DNA of 18,209 nt from JBFJVZ01 sp041623895 (GCA_041623895.1 JBFJVZ010000107.1:1-18209); one strand, 5' to 3'. Numbered from the stretch's first letter, positions 8,117 through 16,446 are shown. The notes: generated by a model from the letters alone, not told the origin. A program made the numbers and translations.

Positions 8117-8820
8117 TTATCCGATCGCATGCTTAATCTTCGTGCCGGAGATCTCGAGCGAGGCGAGCTCGGGCAGGTCGGCGAACAGGTCGGCACTGGT
8201 GATCAGCGAATCGCGCAGATCGATCTCGCGGATGTTCTTGCAGTCGGTGATCGCAGAGGCGTCGGTGAGCTTCTTCGCCCAGGCGGCGTCGAGGTTCGTG
8301 AGCCCGTCGCTGCCCGCGAGGAAGTTCAGGTGCGTGATCTGGCGGCTGTTGGACATGCGGATGCGCTCCAGCGTCGTGATCTGCGCCAGCGGGGCGAGCA
8401 ACTCGTCCGTCGCCTGACCTCGCCGTTCTCTTTCGCGCCGGCCTCGGCGATGGCCTTGAGCGTCGCGTCGGAGAGCTTGTGCACGCGGATGCGCCCAAAG
8501 CGTTTCTTGAAGTCGGGCGTGTCCTGCGCGACGATTGGCGGCTTGGACCGGTCTGGTACTCCGGGTCGCGGTTGGCTTGACAACCCACTCAAGTTCCCTA
8601 CGTGGGCACGATCTGATTCGCTCAGTCGGGCAAGCGGAACGGTGATCACCTCGCCGTCGCGCTTTTTTAAGATCACGCGATCGCCCTTGGTTTGTACCAG
8701 TTCCGCTTCGACAGAATGCTTACCTGTCGTGTCGGTCCATTTTCGCGTCTGCGAATGACCCGTTCCGGCAGCAAGGGTCAGCGCTGTGAAGAGGAACAGC
8801 AGAAAAGTGAAATAGCGCAT
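8117..8820 (-). pseudogene. SHD1-domain secreted protein with leucine-rich C-terminal part, broken by a frameshift
   Basis: The ATG at 8820 opens a signal peptide (MRYFTFLLFLFTALTLAAG), then an SHD1 domain (SLA1 homology 1; about residues 27-75: RKWTDTTGKHSVEAELVQ, VILKKRDG, VPLARLSESD). SHD1 is a small peptide-binding module often found on exported planctomycete proteins. The frame then runs on to KENGEV, where reading is lost at about 8416-8418. One base is missing: restoring it continues as QATDELLAPLAQITTLERI in the next frame and on to TAA at 8117, giving a protein of about 234 residues. The restored tail (ITHLNFLAG, NIREIDLRD, LASLEISGTKI) looks like irregular leucine-rich repeats. The loss could be real decay or a sequencing error. 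Sampled GC is 65-68 percent at 8161-8460 against about 55 percent at 8641-8700. Confidence 0.7.
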
Positions 8821-9054
8821 TGGATCCAATCACTGTGATTGCAGCCAACTTGCCACCAACGACACGGTATCCTTAATGCGGCCTCTACTCGCAAGCAGAT
8901 CGCGTGGTTCGCCCCACTCAGGCGGCAGGCCGCCAGCCGACGGTGTTTTTCACCCGCAATTGCCTGCTAAGAACTGTAAGATCGGTGGCTAGCGGCAGGT
9001 CGCTCAGTTTGAGATTATCGAATGCGATAGACTTCCCTGCCAAGGGTTCCAGAA

Positions 9055-10203
9055 ATGAACTACCGTCGATTCCTGCAATGCCTTCTTGGTTGCGCCCTCA
9101 CGATGCCGTTGTATGCCATGGACAATGATCTACAGCAAATGTCCGCATTGATCAAAGCAGGTCAGCCTATTTCGCGTGATGAGGGCGAGAAACTTTTTCT
9201 TTCGGTTCACGCGGACCTGACTCCGGACGAACGTCTCAAAGCGATCACGCTATTTGAGGAACCGGACTGGATCCTGCTGGAAATCCTCTACGAGAGTCCG
9301 TACGCCACGAAGGAGAAAGCCGCCATCCTCGGTCAACTCCAAAATCGGGAAATGGAGTTTGGCGTCGAAGAACTCATCGTCGAAGTTGCGGCTGAGCTTG
9401 CCGGTGCCGATCTCGACGAAGCACGAAAATGGGTCAGCCGATTTTCGAAAGCCGAATACGGTAAAGGCTGTGGATTGTCCGCCGTCTTGCAGGTCGCCCA
9501 CGACAAAGATCCGACCGTTGCCTTGACGATGCTGCGTAAATTCAACGACGCCGAAGCCGACGCCATCATCGGTTACGCCGATTTTCCTGACTTCGAGATG
9601 ACTGCCAGCGCGTGGCAAGCGGAGGTCAACCAATTCCAATCTAAGCGGCTCAAAGAGTTTCTTCTCGATTGGCCGATCGTATTCAAGTACGCCAAGGAGA
9701 GCCCGGAGGCGGCACTCGATTACATCAACGGTTTGCCGGCGGACAAACGTAACGCTCGGCAAGGTCGCCAGGTTGTCTGGTCACTGTTGCAACGAAAAGT
9801 ATCTCACACCGAGATTATCGACTGGATCGAAAACAAGCTTCCGACCGAAGCCCGTTCGGACGAACTTTACGGCCAACTGGCTACTGATTGGGCCGGAGCG
9901 GATCCCGAGTCCTTTCAAGAGTGGTTTTCCAAACTGAAACCCGGCCCTCGCCGTGATGAAGTGATCTTTGGTTTCGTCGGCCACGACCGTCCCGTGGACT
10001 GGCAGGAAGCCTATACGCTAGCCGGCACCATCATCAATCAAGAAAAACGCCAAACCAAAGTTGCTTGGGTCCTCGGCGCCTGGCAGCGCAGCGATCCATT
10101 GGCCGCCGAAGACCACCTTGAAGAGGCCGACATCACCGAGCGGATGAGAAGTCATCTCCGGCGAACCATTGAATCGACGAAGAAGCGTTTGAATTCAGAA
10201 TAG
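9055..10203 (+). CDS. Secreted alpha-helical repeat protein of unknown function
   Basis: The 382-residue product has a short signal peptide (MNYRRFLQCLLGCALTMPLYA) and then only alpha-helical sequence with irregular repeats. Recurring units pair an Asp-Pro or Ser-Pro turn with an aliphatic/Trp helix: LDEARKWVSRF (120-130), DPTVALTMLRKF (152-163), SPEAALDYINGLP (216-228), DPESFQEWFSKLKPG (283-297), DPLAAEDHL (347-355). Similar repeats occur in exported planctomycete and verrucomicrobial proteins without known function. They probably form a curved solenoid for protein binding. No catalytic motif was seen. AAGGG at 9042-9046 lies 8 nt before the ATG. It is divergent from the SHD1 gene; the 234-nt gap between them (8821-9054) must hold both promoters, but I could not place them convincingly. 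Downstream is the toxin-antitoxin remnant. Confidence 0.75.
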   Translation: MNYRRFLQCLLGCALTMPLYAMDNDLQQMSALIKAGQPISRDEGEKLFLSVHADLTPDERLKAITLFEEPDWILLEILYESPYATKEKAAILGQLQNREMEFGVEELIVEVAAELAGADLDEARKWVSRFSKAEYGKGCGLSAVLQVAHDKDPTVALTMLRKFNDAEADAIIGYADFPDFEMTASAWQAEVNQFQSKRLKEFLLDWPIVFKYAKESPEAALDYINGLPADKRNARQGRQVVWSLLQRKVSHTEIIDWIENKLPTEARSDELYGQLATDWAGADPESFQEWFSKLKPGPRRDEVIFGFVGHDRPVDWQEAYTLAGTIINQEKRQTKVAWVLGAWQRSDPLAAEDHLEEADITERMRSHLRRTIESTKKRLNSE

Positions 10204-10336
10204 GCTTGGCTATCTTTCACGACCAATCTCAGATGACGAGATAGCGGCCGCCAGGAAGCGCGTGGATAGCGAGCCAGGAGGATCGAGTCTTGATGAAGTT
10301 TGGGAACGTATCAAGGCGGAGAACCCAGAAAAGTGA
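10193..10336 (+). pseudogene. Remnant of a type II antitoxin (addiction-module component), C-terminal part only
   Basis: A frame open from 10193 to TGA at 10334-10336 ends with ISDDEIAAARKRVDSEPGG followed by SSLDEVWERIKAENPEK. This resembles the C-terminus of the small 'putative addiction module component' antitoxins, where a charged helix with ARKRV is followed by a turn and an EVWxRI helix. There is no in-frame ATG, and the N-terminal half is missing because the frame is closed by the end of the preceding gene. The stop overlaps the GTG of the toxin-like sequence (GTGA), the usual coupling of such pairs. Recognition is from memory of the family, with no alignment. Confidence 0.45.
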
Positions 10337-10546
10337 GTCGCCGGACGGTTGTGTGGCTGAAGTCCGCCGAGACTCGTGCGAGTGGTAAGTCTCTCGATTG
10401 TGACAATGCAGTAGGTCGGGATAACGGCCGTGATGACCGAGGACGGCCATTGTGGTTTCCATTTGAATGCGCGGCATGCCGTCCTTCGGCGATGTCATGG
10501 TTCGCCCTGCCCGTTACCAAGCGATTCGATGTGCCGCACCAGGTCG
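10333..10546 (+). pseudogene. Remnant of a RelE/ParE-type toxin, frameshifted
   Basis: From the GTG at 10333 the first codons read MSRRTVVWLKSAETRA, like the N-terminus of ParE/RelE toxins (ribonuclease or gyrase poisons of type II modules). The frame then loses resemblance. A family-like centre, VGITAVMTE, appears in another frame near 10413-10440, and the family-like end FECAACRPSAMSWFALPV then TKRFDVP is back in the first frame at about 10462-10540. Two compensating frameshifts therefore seem to have killed the gene. Its last third overlaps, antisense, the 3' end of the - strand gene starting at 10983. The open frame to 10656 is not evidence of function because the middle is scrambled. Confidence 0.4.
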
Positions 10547-10983
10547 GTCCATGCATCTGCGACTCGTTGCTGCTCCGCATGGTCACATCCAAACCGACGA
10601 ATGTTATCGCGAACGAATCCAGCGAGTTCAACAATCTGAGGCACGGTACGTTTTAGGCGATCAATCGTCGTGCGGTCAAATTGCGCCCGGATACACTGAG
10701 CGATGATCCAAGACTCCCAATCGTCGTCATTTTCTTCGTCCGGTGCGCTGCGAAGGTAGTCGTCGAGGACCGGGAAATAGTACAGGAACGCGTTGGTCCC
10801 CATGAACATGAAGTCTTCTTGATAGTGAAGGGGGTTCTCAGCAAATCGCATCTTAGCTTCATCAAGTGTCAGTCCGCCAAAGTGTTCCCATGCACAGTTT
10901 TGATCGAGGTCCCCGGGGTGCGTTACAAAGTCAGACTTGGTCGGTAATCGTTCCGTGATCAATTTGCGAGAGCGTTTCGACAT
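10495..10983 (-). CDS. Small cytoplasmic protein of unknown function
   Basis: The 162-residue product has no signal peptide or membrane helix and is rich in acidic and aromatic residues. Notable segments are NCAWEHFGGLTLDEAKMRF (about 27-45), NPLHYQEDFMFMGTNAFLYY (about 48-67) with FPVLDDYLRSA, and an acidic stretch EENDDDWESW. The FLYYFPVLDDYL segment recalls small DUF6714-like proteins, in which a leaf-shaped helical fold is framed by YYLP motifs. Some of those sit next to toxins as possible immunity proteins, but the resemblance is faint. I chose the ATG at 10983 because the product reads well from MSKRSRKLITERLP. An ATG-less extension to 11136 is possible but crosses an inverted repeat. 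No clear ribosome-binding site. It lies beside the dead toxin-antitoxin pair on the opposite strand. Confidence 0.7.
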   Translation of the reverse strand: MSKRSRKLITERLPTKSDFVTHPGDLDQNCAWEHFGGLTLDEAKMRFAENPLHYQEDFMFMGTNAFLYYFPVLDDYLRSAPDEENDDDWESWIIAQCIRAQFDRTTIDRLKRTVPQIVELAGFVRDNIRRFGCDHAEQQRVADAWTDLVRHIESLGNGQGEP

Positions 10984-11006
10984 TCGTCTAAGATGGGCGA
11001 ACCTTC

Positions 11007-11078
11007 GTGATGACCGGAGTACCGAGTGTAAGGATTTTCCAACAGCCTTCCGCGCTGTCGGTACTTCCGGTCGATCAC
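11007..11078. repeat. Imperfect inverted repeat with 19-21-nt arms upstream of the small unknown gene
   Basis: The left arm (11007-11025) and right arm (11058-11078) are reverse complements except for two single-base indels. Core arms are GACCGGAGTACCGA and TCGGTACTTCCGGTC. The 32-nt spacer contains smaller pairings (CAGC with GCTG). It sits 24 nt upstream of the ATG at 10983, so it could be a leader hairpin or a relic of a small mobile repeat. No second copy was seen in the window. Confidence 0.55.
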
Positions 11079-11205
11079 ATGGTTGATCGCAATGGAGTTG
11101 CGCCAGCGAGACGCGGACTTCGCTTGGCACGTACATTATCGGTCAACGCCAGCCACCGGTAAACCGATGGTTGAAAATGAATGCTGCGGGTAAGCAGTCA
11201 GGGGG

Positions 11206-14200
11206 TTAAGGAGATAAGTCGTAAGTTCTGGCCGGGCGAAAACCGATGTAGGTGTAACGGGTGCCCGGTTTGTAGCGGTCACGGGCGGCGGAACGGACGA
11301 AATCCGGTCGACTGAGGAACGCCCCGCCACCCAACAAAAAGCGCAAAAAGCCTTCCGAAGGGTCCACCACAAAGTCCACTTGATCTGCTGGTGGAAAATA
11401 CAAGCTGTGGCACCACTCGCAAGCGTTGCCGTGCATGTCAAACGCCCCATAACGGTTTGGCAACTTCATGCCCACGGACCAAGCGTGCGAGTCGCTGTTA
11501 TTGCTATACCACGCATAGCTGCGGAGCAATTCCACGGGCTCTCCGAATCCGAAAGTGCTGGTCGATCCGGCCCGACACATGAACTCCCATTCCTCCTCGG
11601 TAGGCAAACGATAGCCGGTGCGTGAAAGAAAATCAGCGGCGATCTTCATGCCGTCCGCATACTCGCCTTTATCATTTGGTTCGTAACACCACTGATCTTT
11701 GGGGATGTCTTCCTGTTTGTTCAGCCAGTTGCAGTAGGCCACGGCGTCATACCACGACACGTTGTTGACCGGACTATCGGTTTGCTGTGCAAATTGAGCG
11801 ATATGCACGTGATCCCTGCGGAATTGCTGGAACTGCTCCACCGTCACTTCATGGCTTGCCACGGCGAAGCTGTGCGACAGCGTGACTTTCCCCGGCTCTC
11901 TTCTTTCAGTCTTTTCGACTTGCCAATACTCCACCGGGCCATGGATAACGGCGAACGTCTGCCCCTGTGAATTGACGAACCAACGGCGTTGTCGTGGCCC
12001 CGCTTCACGCGCTTCAACGTCGATCTGCTCGAAAAGATCATCCTGCCGCCAGTTTCGCAACGTCCACCCCGAAGCCGAATGCACCCCCGGATCAGGGTCG
12101 TCTCGGTAGAGTGTCGCCAGTTGATCTGCCAAAGACTTGCGTTGTTCACTCGAAAAGTTCTGTGCATCGAACTGGCCCAAGGTCAATATCAGCGCGTAAC
12201 GGATCACCGGATCAGACTCTTGCTTGATCTGTTTGGCAACGACATCAGGCGCAGCTCCCAAACGAGCCAGTCTGTCAATCAGAAAACTGCGGAGAGTCGG
12301 ATCAGGGGTCTGCCGAAACAGTGGCCAGACCGAATCTGCCTCGCCTAACTCAAGCAGACAGACCGCAGCGTTGGCCTGCTTTTTCCAGAACGCATCCCGT
12401 TCAGCAGGTTCGGCCCCTGGGCGTGGCAATTGTTTCATCCTTGTTTGCAGTTCGGGGATCACTGCCTGCGTATGGTCACGGAGAGCCGCCAGCAAGGGCT
12501 GAAACTCCTGGTCATTGTCGGCCAGCCGAATCAGCCTCGTCAGAGTTTCGGGCTCGTCTTTGAGATAGATAGACAATGCGGCTGCGACGATGGGGCGTTC
12601 ATGGCTGCGTTGTTCGCTGCGGTCTTGAATTCGCTGTTTTAGGGGATCAGCCAAGACACCGCCGACAGGACGCAGCATTCCGATCCATTCGTCGGACTCC
12701 GAGGCAGGAACGGACACCAGTGCGGTAACGACATCCTCACGTTCCTGCTCCCACTGTTTGTCTTCCGCACTATATTGGGCGAGTGCCGCTGCCGCACGGA
12801 TACGCTGGCTTTTGCTACCGGCCTGGACCGTCTCCCACAGTTGTTTCTTCAACTGCTCCTTGTGCGGTTCCAAGAACGACACGATCACCGACACATCGTC
12901 AGGACTTGCCACCAGCAGTTGTTCCAACAAAAACTCGACCTGCGACGGATCATTCTTGACCAGAACCAGACAAGCATGGAGTTTCGCTGTGGGGCTACTG
13001 TTTTCGTCGACGATTTCTTTCAACAGCGGAGTTGCCCATTGCTGATACTCCGAAATCTCGTCAACCAAATCCTTAACATCGGCTGTGTTCGCCGCCGACA
13101 AAGATTCGACAAGGGCTTTGGCATAATTGGCGTGCTGTTGTTCCTGATTCTGGGCTGCGAGTTCTTGTTGCCGCTTTTCAACGGCATGGCGAATGGTTAC
13201 ACCAGCAAACACCACAGCCACAAGCCCTGCCATGACAAGAGCGGAACGCAGGCCGATCACTCGCCCAGCCTTGCCCATCATCTTCCGCTGCGGCTCGGTC
13301 CACTTCTTTTTCTCGGTCAGCGTGCGGATATTGGCCCATTCCAAGAAAGAGGGCAGATGCCGGTTCTCCGGCTTGGCGTTCCAAAAAGCGGCACGTTCAG
13401 CCAGCTTCAGTTCCGCCCGGCCTTTGCGTGTCTCCTTCTGCTTGCGGGTCAGCCAGTCCCGCAGTGAATGCACCAGATAGTCGTGGGTCAGTTGAAAATA
13501 CTTCTGCCCCGCTTGGGCTTCTGTCACGGAGTCATCATCGGCATCCTTGCCTTCGGGGTCGGTCGGCGTGATGAGCCGGATTTCACTGTCGAGAATGCGG
13601 ATCAAATCGTCAAAGTCTTTGGGACGATTGCCGTAACCGCTGGCTGCCAACAAATCAGCGTAGGAACGCATGGTACCTTTGATATCGGTGCCGGAATTGG
13701 GCAGCAGGTCTCTCAAGACGGCACGTGCCGCTTTCTGATGAAGCCGATGTTTGGGAGAAGCAGACGGCGAACTGAATATTTCCTCCAAGAACGTGACGCC
13801 AACCCCTGACGTTCCACCGACTTCTTTAAGAGTGGCTGTCGTCCACGTCTTGCCCTTCATCATTTCGGCAAACAATGCCAACCGCACACAGATGACTTTG
13901 CCTTCTTCGGCGAGACCAGCTACCGATCGTTTGAGGAACTCTTTTTGCGCTTTGGTAGTGTCACCGATGTTGTCGGGTAGTGTTCCGAAGGCACGACCAA
14001 ATGAAGCCAAGACTTTTTCTGCGTGGCGAATCGGAAACAGGTCCACGGGTGCGAAATTCTGACCCTGCGTAAGTTCGACTTCTAACTCATTTAGAAAGCG
14101 AGTCACGGCCATCCAGAAGTCATCCCGCACCATCACAATGCACTGCACCCGGCCTCCGTCACACTGTCGCAACGCTTGCACCAGATCAGTGTTTTCTTCT

Positions 14201-15696
14201 TCCTTCTTGGCGTGCAACCATTGCTCGAACTGGTCGAGAACGATCAGCACCTTCTTCCCGACCGGGATGCCTTGCCCTCGCCGCAGTGCCGCCAATGTGT
14301 CTTTCAGACTCAAATTGTCTTCGAGTGCAGGGCAGCGTTTTCGCAACCCATGTAGCAATCGTGTTTCCGTTTCTTCCGGCGTGGCTTCGATATAAACCGG
14401 GATCAAATCCTCGGACAGTCGAGGTAACAGTCCCGCTTTGACCAGCGATGACTTCCCACAGCCGGATGGTCCGTAGATCAAACCAACGGAAAACGTATTG
14501 TCGGGATCGGGTTCCTCGATGCGAGTCTTCCAGAACCGCAGACTGTCGGGCAGACCGTCTCGATCTCGGGGGCCGGGCAAGAGTTCCAGAAAGAAGTCGG
14601 CATCGTGAGCGTCAAAGGAACGCAACCCCTTCGGCACGATTTTGATGGGCTGGCTGTTGAAAGAACCTAAGTTCATCGAAACCGATGATGAAGCACTCAG
14701 CCCAACCGACGTGGAAGCTCGTGTCGAATCGTGGGTCTCCGAACCAACGGCAGTCACACCGCCCGGAGATGTGTCACTTTGGATCACCGTCTGTTCCTGC
14801 AAGAACACTCGCAAGTCTTCGGCCATGTCGTGGGCTGACGAATATCGTTCTCTGGCTCGCTTCGCCATCGCCTTGTGGCAGATGCGTTCCAGTTCCTTCG
14901 GCAACTTCTCGTCGTATTGCCTCAGCGGTTTGGCTTCGTAACTGGTGACTTGCTCGAACAGTTCAGCCTTCGTGTCACCCCGAAACGGCTGGCGACCGGC
15001 GAGCAATTCGTAGAACACGACGCCCAGACTGAAGATGTCGCTGCGACCATCGACCCGATGCCCTTCGCCACGGGCCTGTTCTGGACTCATGTAGGCAGGC
15101 GTCCCGGCGTACTTCGGCCCCTTGCCGATGTTCTCTTCCCGCAGAGCCAAACCGAAATCGACGACGTATGGCTGACCGTCCTTGCCGATCAGGATGTTGC
15201 CCGGTTTCACATCACGATGCACAAGCCCCTGCTTATGGGCATAGTGCAATGCTTCGGCAATCGTGGCGACCAGTTCGGCAGCCTCACGATATTTGAGCCG
15301 ACTCTGCTTGAGCTTTGCCGAAAGATCGATTCCGTCGATGTACTTGGCGACAACATAGCAGGGGTACTCTTTCGTGCTGCCGACATCGAACACCGGCACG
15401 ACATGGGGATGATCGAGATTAGCGACCGTGCGAGCCTCGGCCAGATACGCCTCGGCATCTTCGGGTTTGGAAATCAACTTGTCGTGTGGCACCTTGATGG
15501 CGACCAGCCGCCCCAGTTGCTCGTCGTGGGCCAGGTAGACGAGCCCAAAGCCCCCTTTGCCCAAGACCTTTTCGATGCGGTAACGACCAATCTGTTCGAG
15601 AGGTTTAGCGGGCGCAACGTCATCCTGCGAGATGGAGTTCCCTTGATGGTCCTGTGTCACGTCGTGGGGGTTGGAATCGTTCAAACGGACACCCAA
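11206..15696 (-). CDS. Giant Ser/Thr protein kinase - STAND NTPase - membrane helix - helical repeats - FGE-sulfatase-like fusion
   Basis: The 1496-residue product has five parts. (1) Hanks-type kinase, about 38-300: GKGGFG (46-51), Lys68, HRDVKPGN (160-167), DFG (180-182), SPEQ (204-207), all catalytic residues present. (2) nSTAND1-like NTPase, about 355-760: P-loop GPSGCGKSS (409-417), Walker B VLIVLDQFEQW with Asp488. (3) One membrane helix, about 816-835. (4) Helical HEAT-like repeats, about 850-1225. (5) FGE-sulfatase (SUMF1-like) domain, about 1235-1494: EVTVEQF, NNVSWYDAVAYCNWLN, YRLPTEEEWEF, YGAFDMHGNACEW, GFRPAR. The two catalytic cysteines of true FGE are replaced by Ser1462 and Val1467, so it is probably a ligand-binding fold. 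The kinase and NTPase should be cytoplasmic and the rest across the membrane. The start is a TTG (stop just upstream; AGGA 3 nt before); GTG at 15660 is the alternative. A weak -10 (TACAAT, 15741-15746) precedes it. Confidence 0.92.
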   Translation of the reverse strand: MGVRLNDSNPHDVTQDHQGNSISQDDVAPAKPLEQIGRYRIEKVLGKGGFGLVYLAHDEQLGRLVAIKVPHDKLISKPEDAEAYLAEARTVANLDHPHVVPVFDVGSTKEYPCYVVAKYIDGIDLSAKLKQSRLKYREAAELVATIAEALHYAHKQGLVHRDVKPGNILIGKDGQPYVVDFGLALREENIGKGPKYAGTPAYMSPEQARGEGHRVDGRSDIFSLGVVFYELLAGRQPFRGDTKAELFEQVTSYEAKPLRQYDEKLPKELERICHKAMAKRARERYSSAHDMAEDLRVFLQEQTVIQSDTSPGGVTAVGSETHDSTRASTSVGLSASSSVSMNLGSFNSQPIKIVPKGLRSFDAHDADFFLELLPGPRDRDGLPDSLRFWKTRIEEPDPDNTFSVGLIYGPSGCGKSSLVKAGLLPRLSEDLIPVYIEATPEETETRLLHGLRKRCPALEDNLSLKDTLAALRRGQGIPVGKKVLIVLDQFEQWLHAKKEEENTDLVQALRQCDGGRVQCIVMVRDDFWMAVTRFLNELEVELTQGQNFAPVDLFPIRHAEKVLASFGRAFGTLPDNIGDTTKAQKEFLKRSVAGLAEEGKVICVRLALFAEMMKGKTWTTATLKEVGGTSGVGVTFLEEIFSSPSASPKHRLHQKAARAVLRDLLPNSGTDIKGTMRSYADLLAASGYGNRPKDFDDLIRILDSEIRLITPTDPEGKDADDDSVTEAQAGQKYFQLTHDYLVHSLRDWLTRKQKETRKGRAELKLAERAAFWNAKPENRHLPSFLEWANIRTLTEKKKWTEPQRKMMGKAGRVIGLRSALVMAGLVAVVFAGVTIRHAVEKRQQELAAQNQEQQHANYAKALVESLSAANTADVKDLVDEISEYQQWATPLLKEIVDENSSPTAKLHACLVLVKNDPSQVEFLLEQLLVASPDDVSVIVSFLEPHKEQLKKQLWETVQAGSKSQRIRAAAALAQYSAEDKQWEQEREDVVTALVSVPASESDEWIGMLRPVGGVLADPLKQRIQDRSEQRSHERPIVAAALSIYLKDEPETLTRLIRLADNDQEFQPLLAALRDHTQAVIPELQTRMKQLPRPGAEPAERDAFWKKQANAAVCLLELGEADSVWPLFRQTPDPTLRSFLIDRLARLGAAPDVVAKQIKQESDPVIRYALILTLGQFDAQNFSSEQRKSLADQLATLYRDDPDPGVHSASGWTLRNWRQDDLFEQIDVEAREAGPRQRRWFVNSQGQTFAVIHGPVEYWQVEKTERREPGKVTLSHSFAVASHEVTVEQFQQFRRDHVHIAQFAQQTDSPVNNVSWYDAVAYCNWLNKQEDIPKDQWCYEPNDKGEYADGMKIAADFLSRTGYRLPTEEEWEFMCRAGSTSTFGFGEPVELLRSYAWYSNNSDSHAWSVGMKLPNRYGAFDMHGNACEWCHSLYFPPADQVDFVVDPSEGFLRFLLGGGAFLSRPDFVRSAARDRYKPGTRYTYIGFRPARTYDLSP

Positions 15697-15781
15697 TCAT
15701 CCTCGCAGGCGTCAAAGGAGGGATTCGGAAAGAGGCCGATATTGTAGCGGGATAGCGAGGGGAATGCACTCGCCAGCGACT

Positions 15782-15794
15782 GCTTGAACCAAGC
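15782..15794. promoter_or_regulatory. Short palindrome upstream of the kinase gene
   Basis: GCTTG, AAC, CAAGC forms a 5-nt-arm inverted repeat with a 3-nt centre, about 35-45 nt upstream of the weak -10 TACAAT (15741-15746). Its CTTGGTTCAAG core on the - strand is close to the CTTGGTTCAAACGGC element repeated upstream of both small membrane-protein genes. It could be a regulator site shared by the three genes, but a 13-nt site this simple may be chance. Confidence 0.25.
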
Positions 15795-15900
15795 CAACAT
15801 GCTGCGCACCAATGACTGGCAGAAATCTCGGTCGACCAACCCTGTGAGAACAGAACGCCGTTTGAACCGAGTCGGAAAGGGCCGAGAAACGCTACGATTC

Positions 15901-15933
15901 CAAGCAAACAGCCCACCCTAGTGAATAGCGGGC
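15901..15933 (-). terminator. Terminator-like hairpin between the first small membrane-protein gene and the kinase gene
   Basis: On the - strand the arm GCCCGC (15928-15933) can pair with GTGGGC (15911-15916), one G-U pair, 11-nt loop, followed by the T-rich TGTTTGCTTG. It lies 85 nt past the stop at 16018. It is the diverged third member of a hairpin family with better copies at 16772-16807 and 17791-17825, and all three are flanked by the same ATTCCAAGC-like sequence. The remaining sequence of the 321-nt gap 15697-16017 is the kinase leader plus homology to the region 16935-17029. Confidence 0.45.
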
Positions 15934-16017
15934 AAGTCTACTTTCCGATGGGGTTTCCACCATGCCAACAATCGTAAGCCAGAAGCCGTAAAAGTTGGAA
16001 TTATGCTGGCTCGTTCA

Positions 16018-16446
16018 TCACTGCTTTGGCTGTGCCGATTGCAGCTTGATTAATTTTTTTCGCCGACGCTTAAGCGGAATCAGTTTTCGCCCTAAGGCCA
16101 ACATCCGCCAGGTACGTCTCTGCCTCGCCGATCGATAGCGAACCCCTCTGAATATTTGACGGGCGGCAAGTGCAAGGAGCAATGTCGGTGTCACTCCGAT
16201 TGCGATCAGAGCGGGCGTTGAGGGCCGGGCTATCCGTATCACCAGTACACTCGCAAGTACGATAAATGCAAAAAAGACCAAGCCTTCTCCGACTGGATGC
16301 TTGCTTGCTCTCACAGCCCAACCACATCGCTGGATTGAATCTTGGTACTGAGCGTCTATCGACTCCCGTTCCCGTTCCAAAGCAGCAATCTCTGACGACA
16401 GCCTCTTAATCTCAGCAGGTAGGTCCTGAAGGTCAACTCGGGTCAT
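16018..16446 (-). CDS. Small coiled-coil protein with two membrane helices (paralogue A)
   Basis: The 142-residue product is not a family I recognise. Residues 5-38 form a likely coiled coil (LPAEIKRLSSEIAALERE), followed by a conserved QRCG and SKHPVG. Two membrane helices follow at about 54-74 and 77-97, joined by ARPSTPALIAIG, and then a strongly basic tail (KRRRKKLIKLQ). The likely topology is a hairpin with both ends in the cytoplasm. Its neighbour at 17030-17461 is a paralogue, 98 of 142 residues identical. I chose the ATG at 16446; a TTG at 16533 would add 29 residues but lies inside a conserved leader hairpin. No Shine-Dalgarno is obvious. It has its own promoter (16612-16640) and a hairpin after it. 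The kinase fusion gene follows on the same strand, so the protein may be a membrane partner of it. Confidence 0.75.
   Translation of the reverse strand: MTRVDLQDLPAEIKRLSSEIAALERERESIDAQYQDSIQRCGWAVRASKHPVGEGLVFFAFIVLASVLVIRIARPSTPALIAIGVTPTLLLALAARQIFRGVRYRSARQRRTWRMLALGRKLIPLKRRRKKLIKLQSAQPKQ

Noticed and set aside
7763..8758. A 331-residue + strand open frame.
   Set aside because: It runs antisense through the 5' end of the TadG-like gene and the SHD1 gene, has no domain pattern, and the opposite strand carries clear signal peptides and domains.
8918..9097. A - strand frame of 60 codons without start, reading LEPLAGKSIAFDNLKLSDLP, possibly a leucine-rich gene end.
   Set aside because: No start codon, overlaps the signal-peptide region of the + strand gene at 9055, and too short to tell from chance.
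10333..10656. An intact 107-residue toxin gene.
   Set aside because: Only the ends resemble the family; the centre matches in another frame and the last part is antisense to a better gene. Called a pseudogene.
11206..12000. An active formylglycine-generating enzyme.
   Set aside because: The fold motifs are there but both catalytic cysteine positions are Ser1462 and Val1467.
12775..13467. A 230-residue + strand open frame.
   Set aside because: It is antisense to the NTPase/membrane part of the kinase fusion and has random-looking composition.
14875..15747. A 290-residue + strand open frame.
   Set aside because: It is antisense to the kinase domain, whose catalytic motifs are unmistakable.
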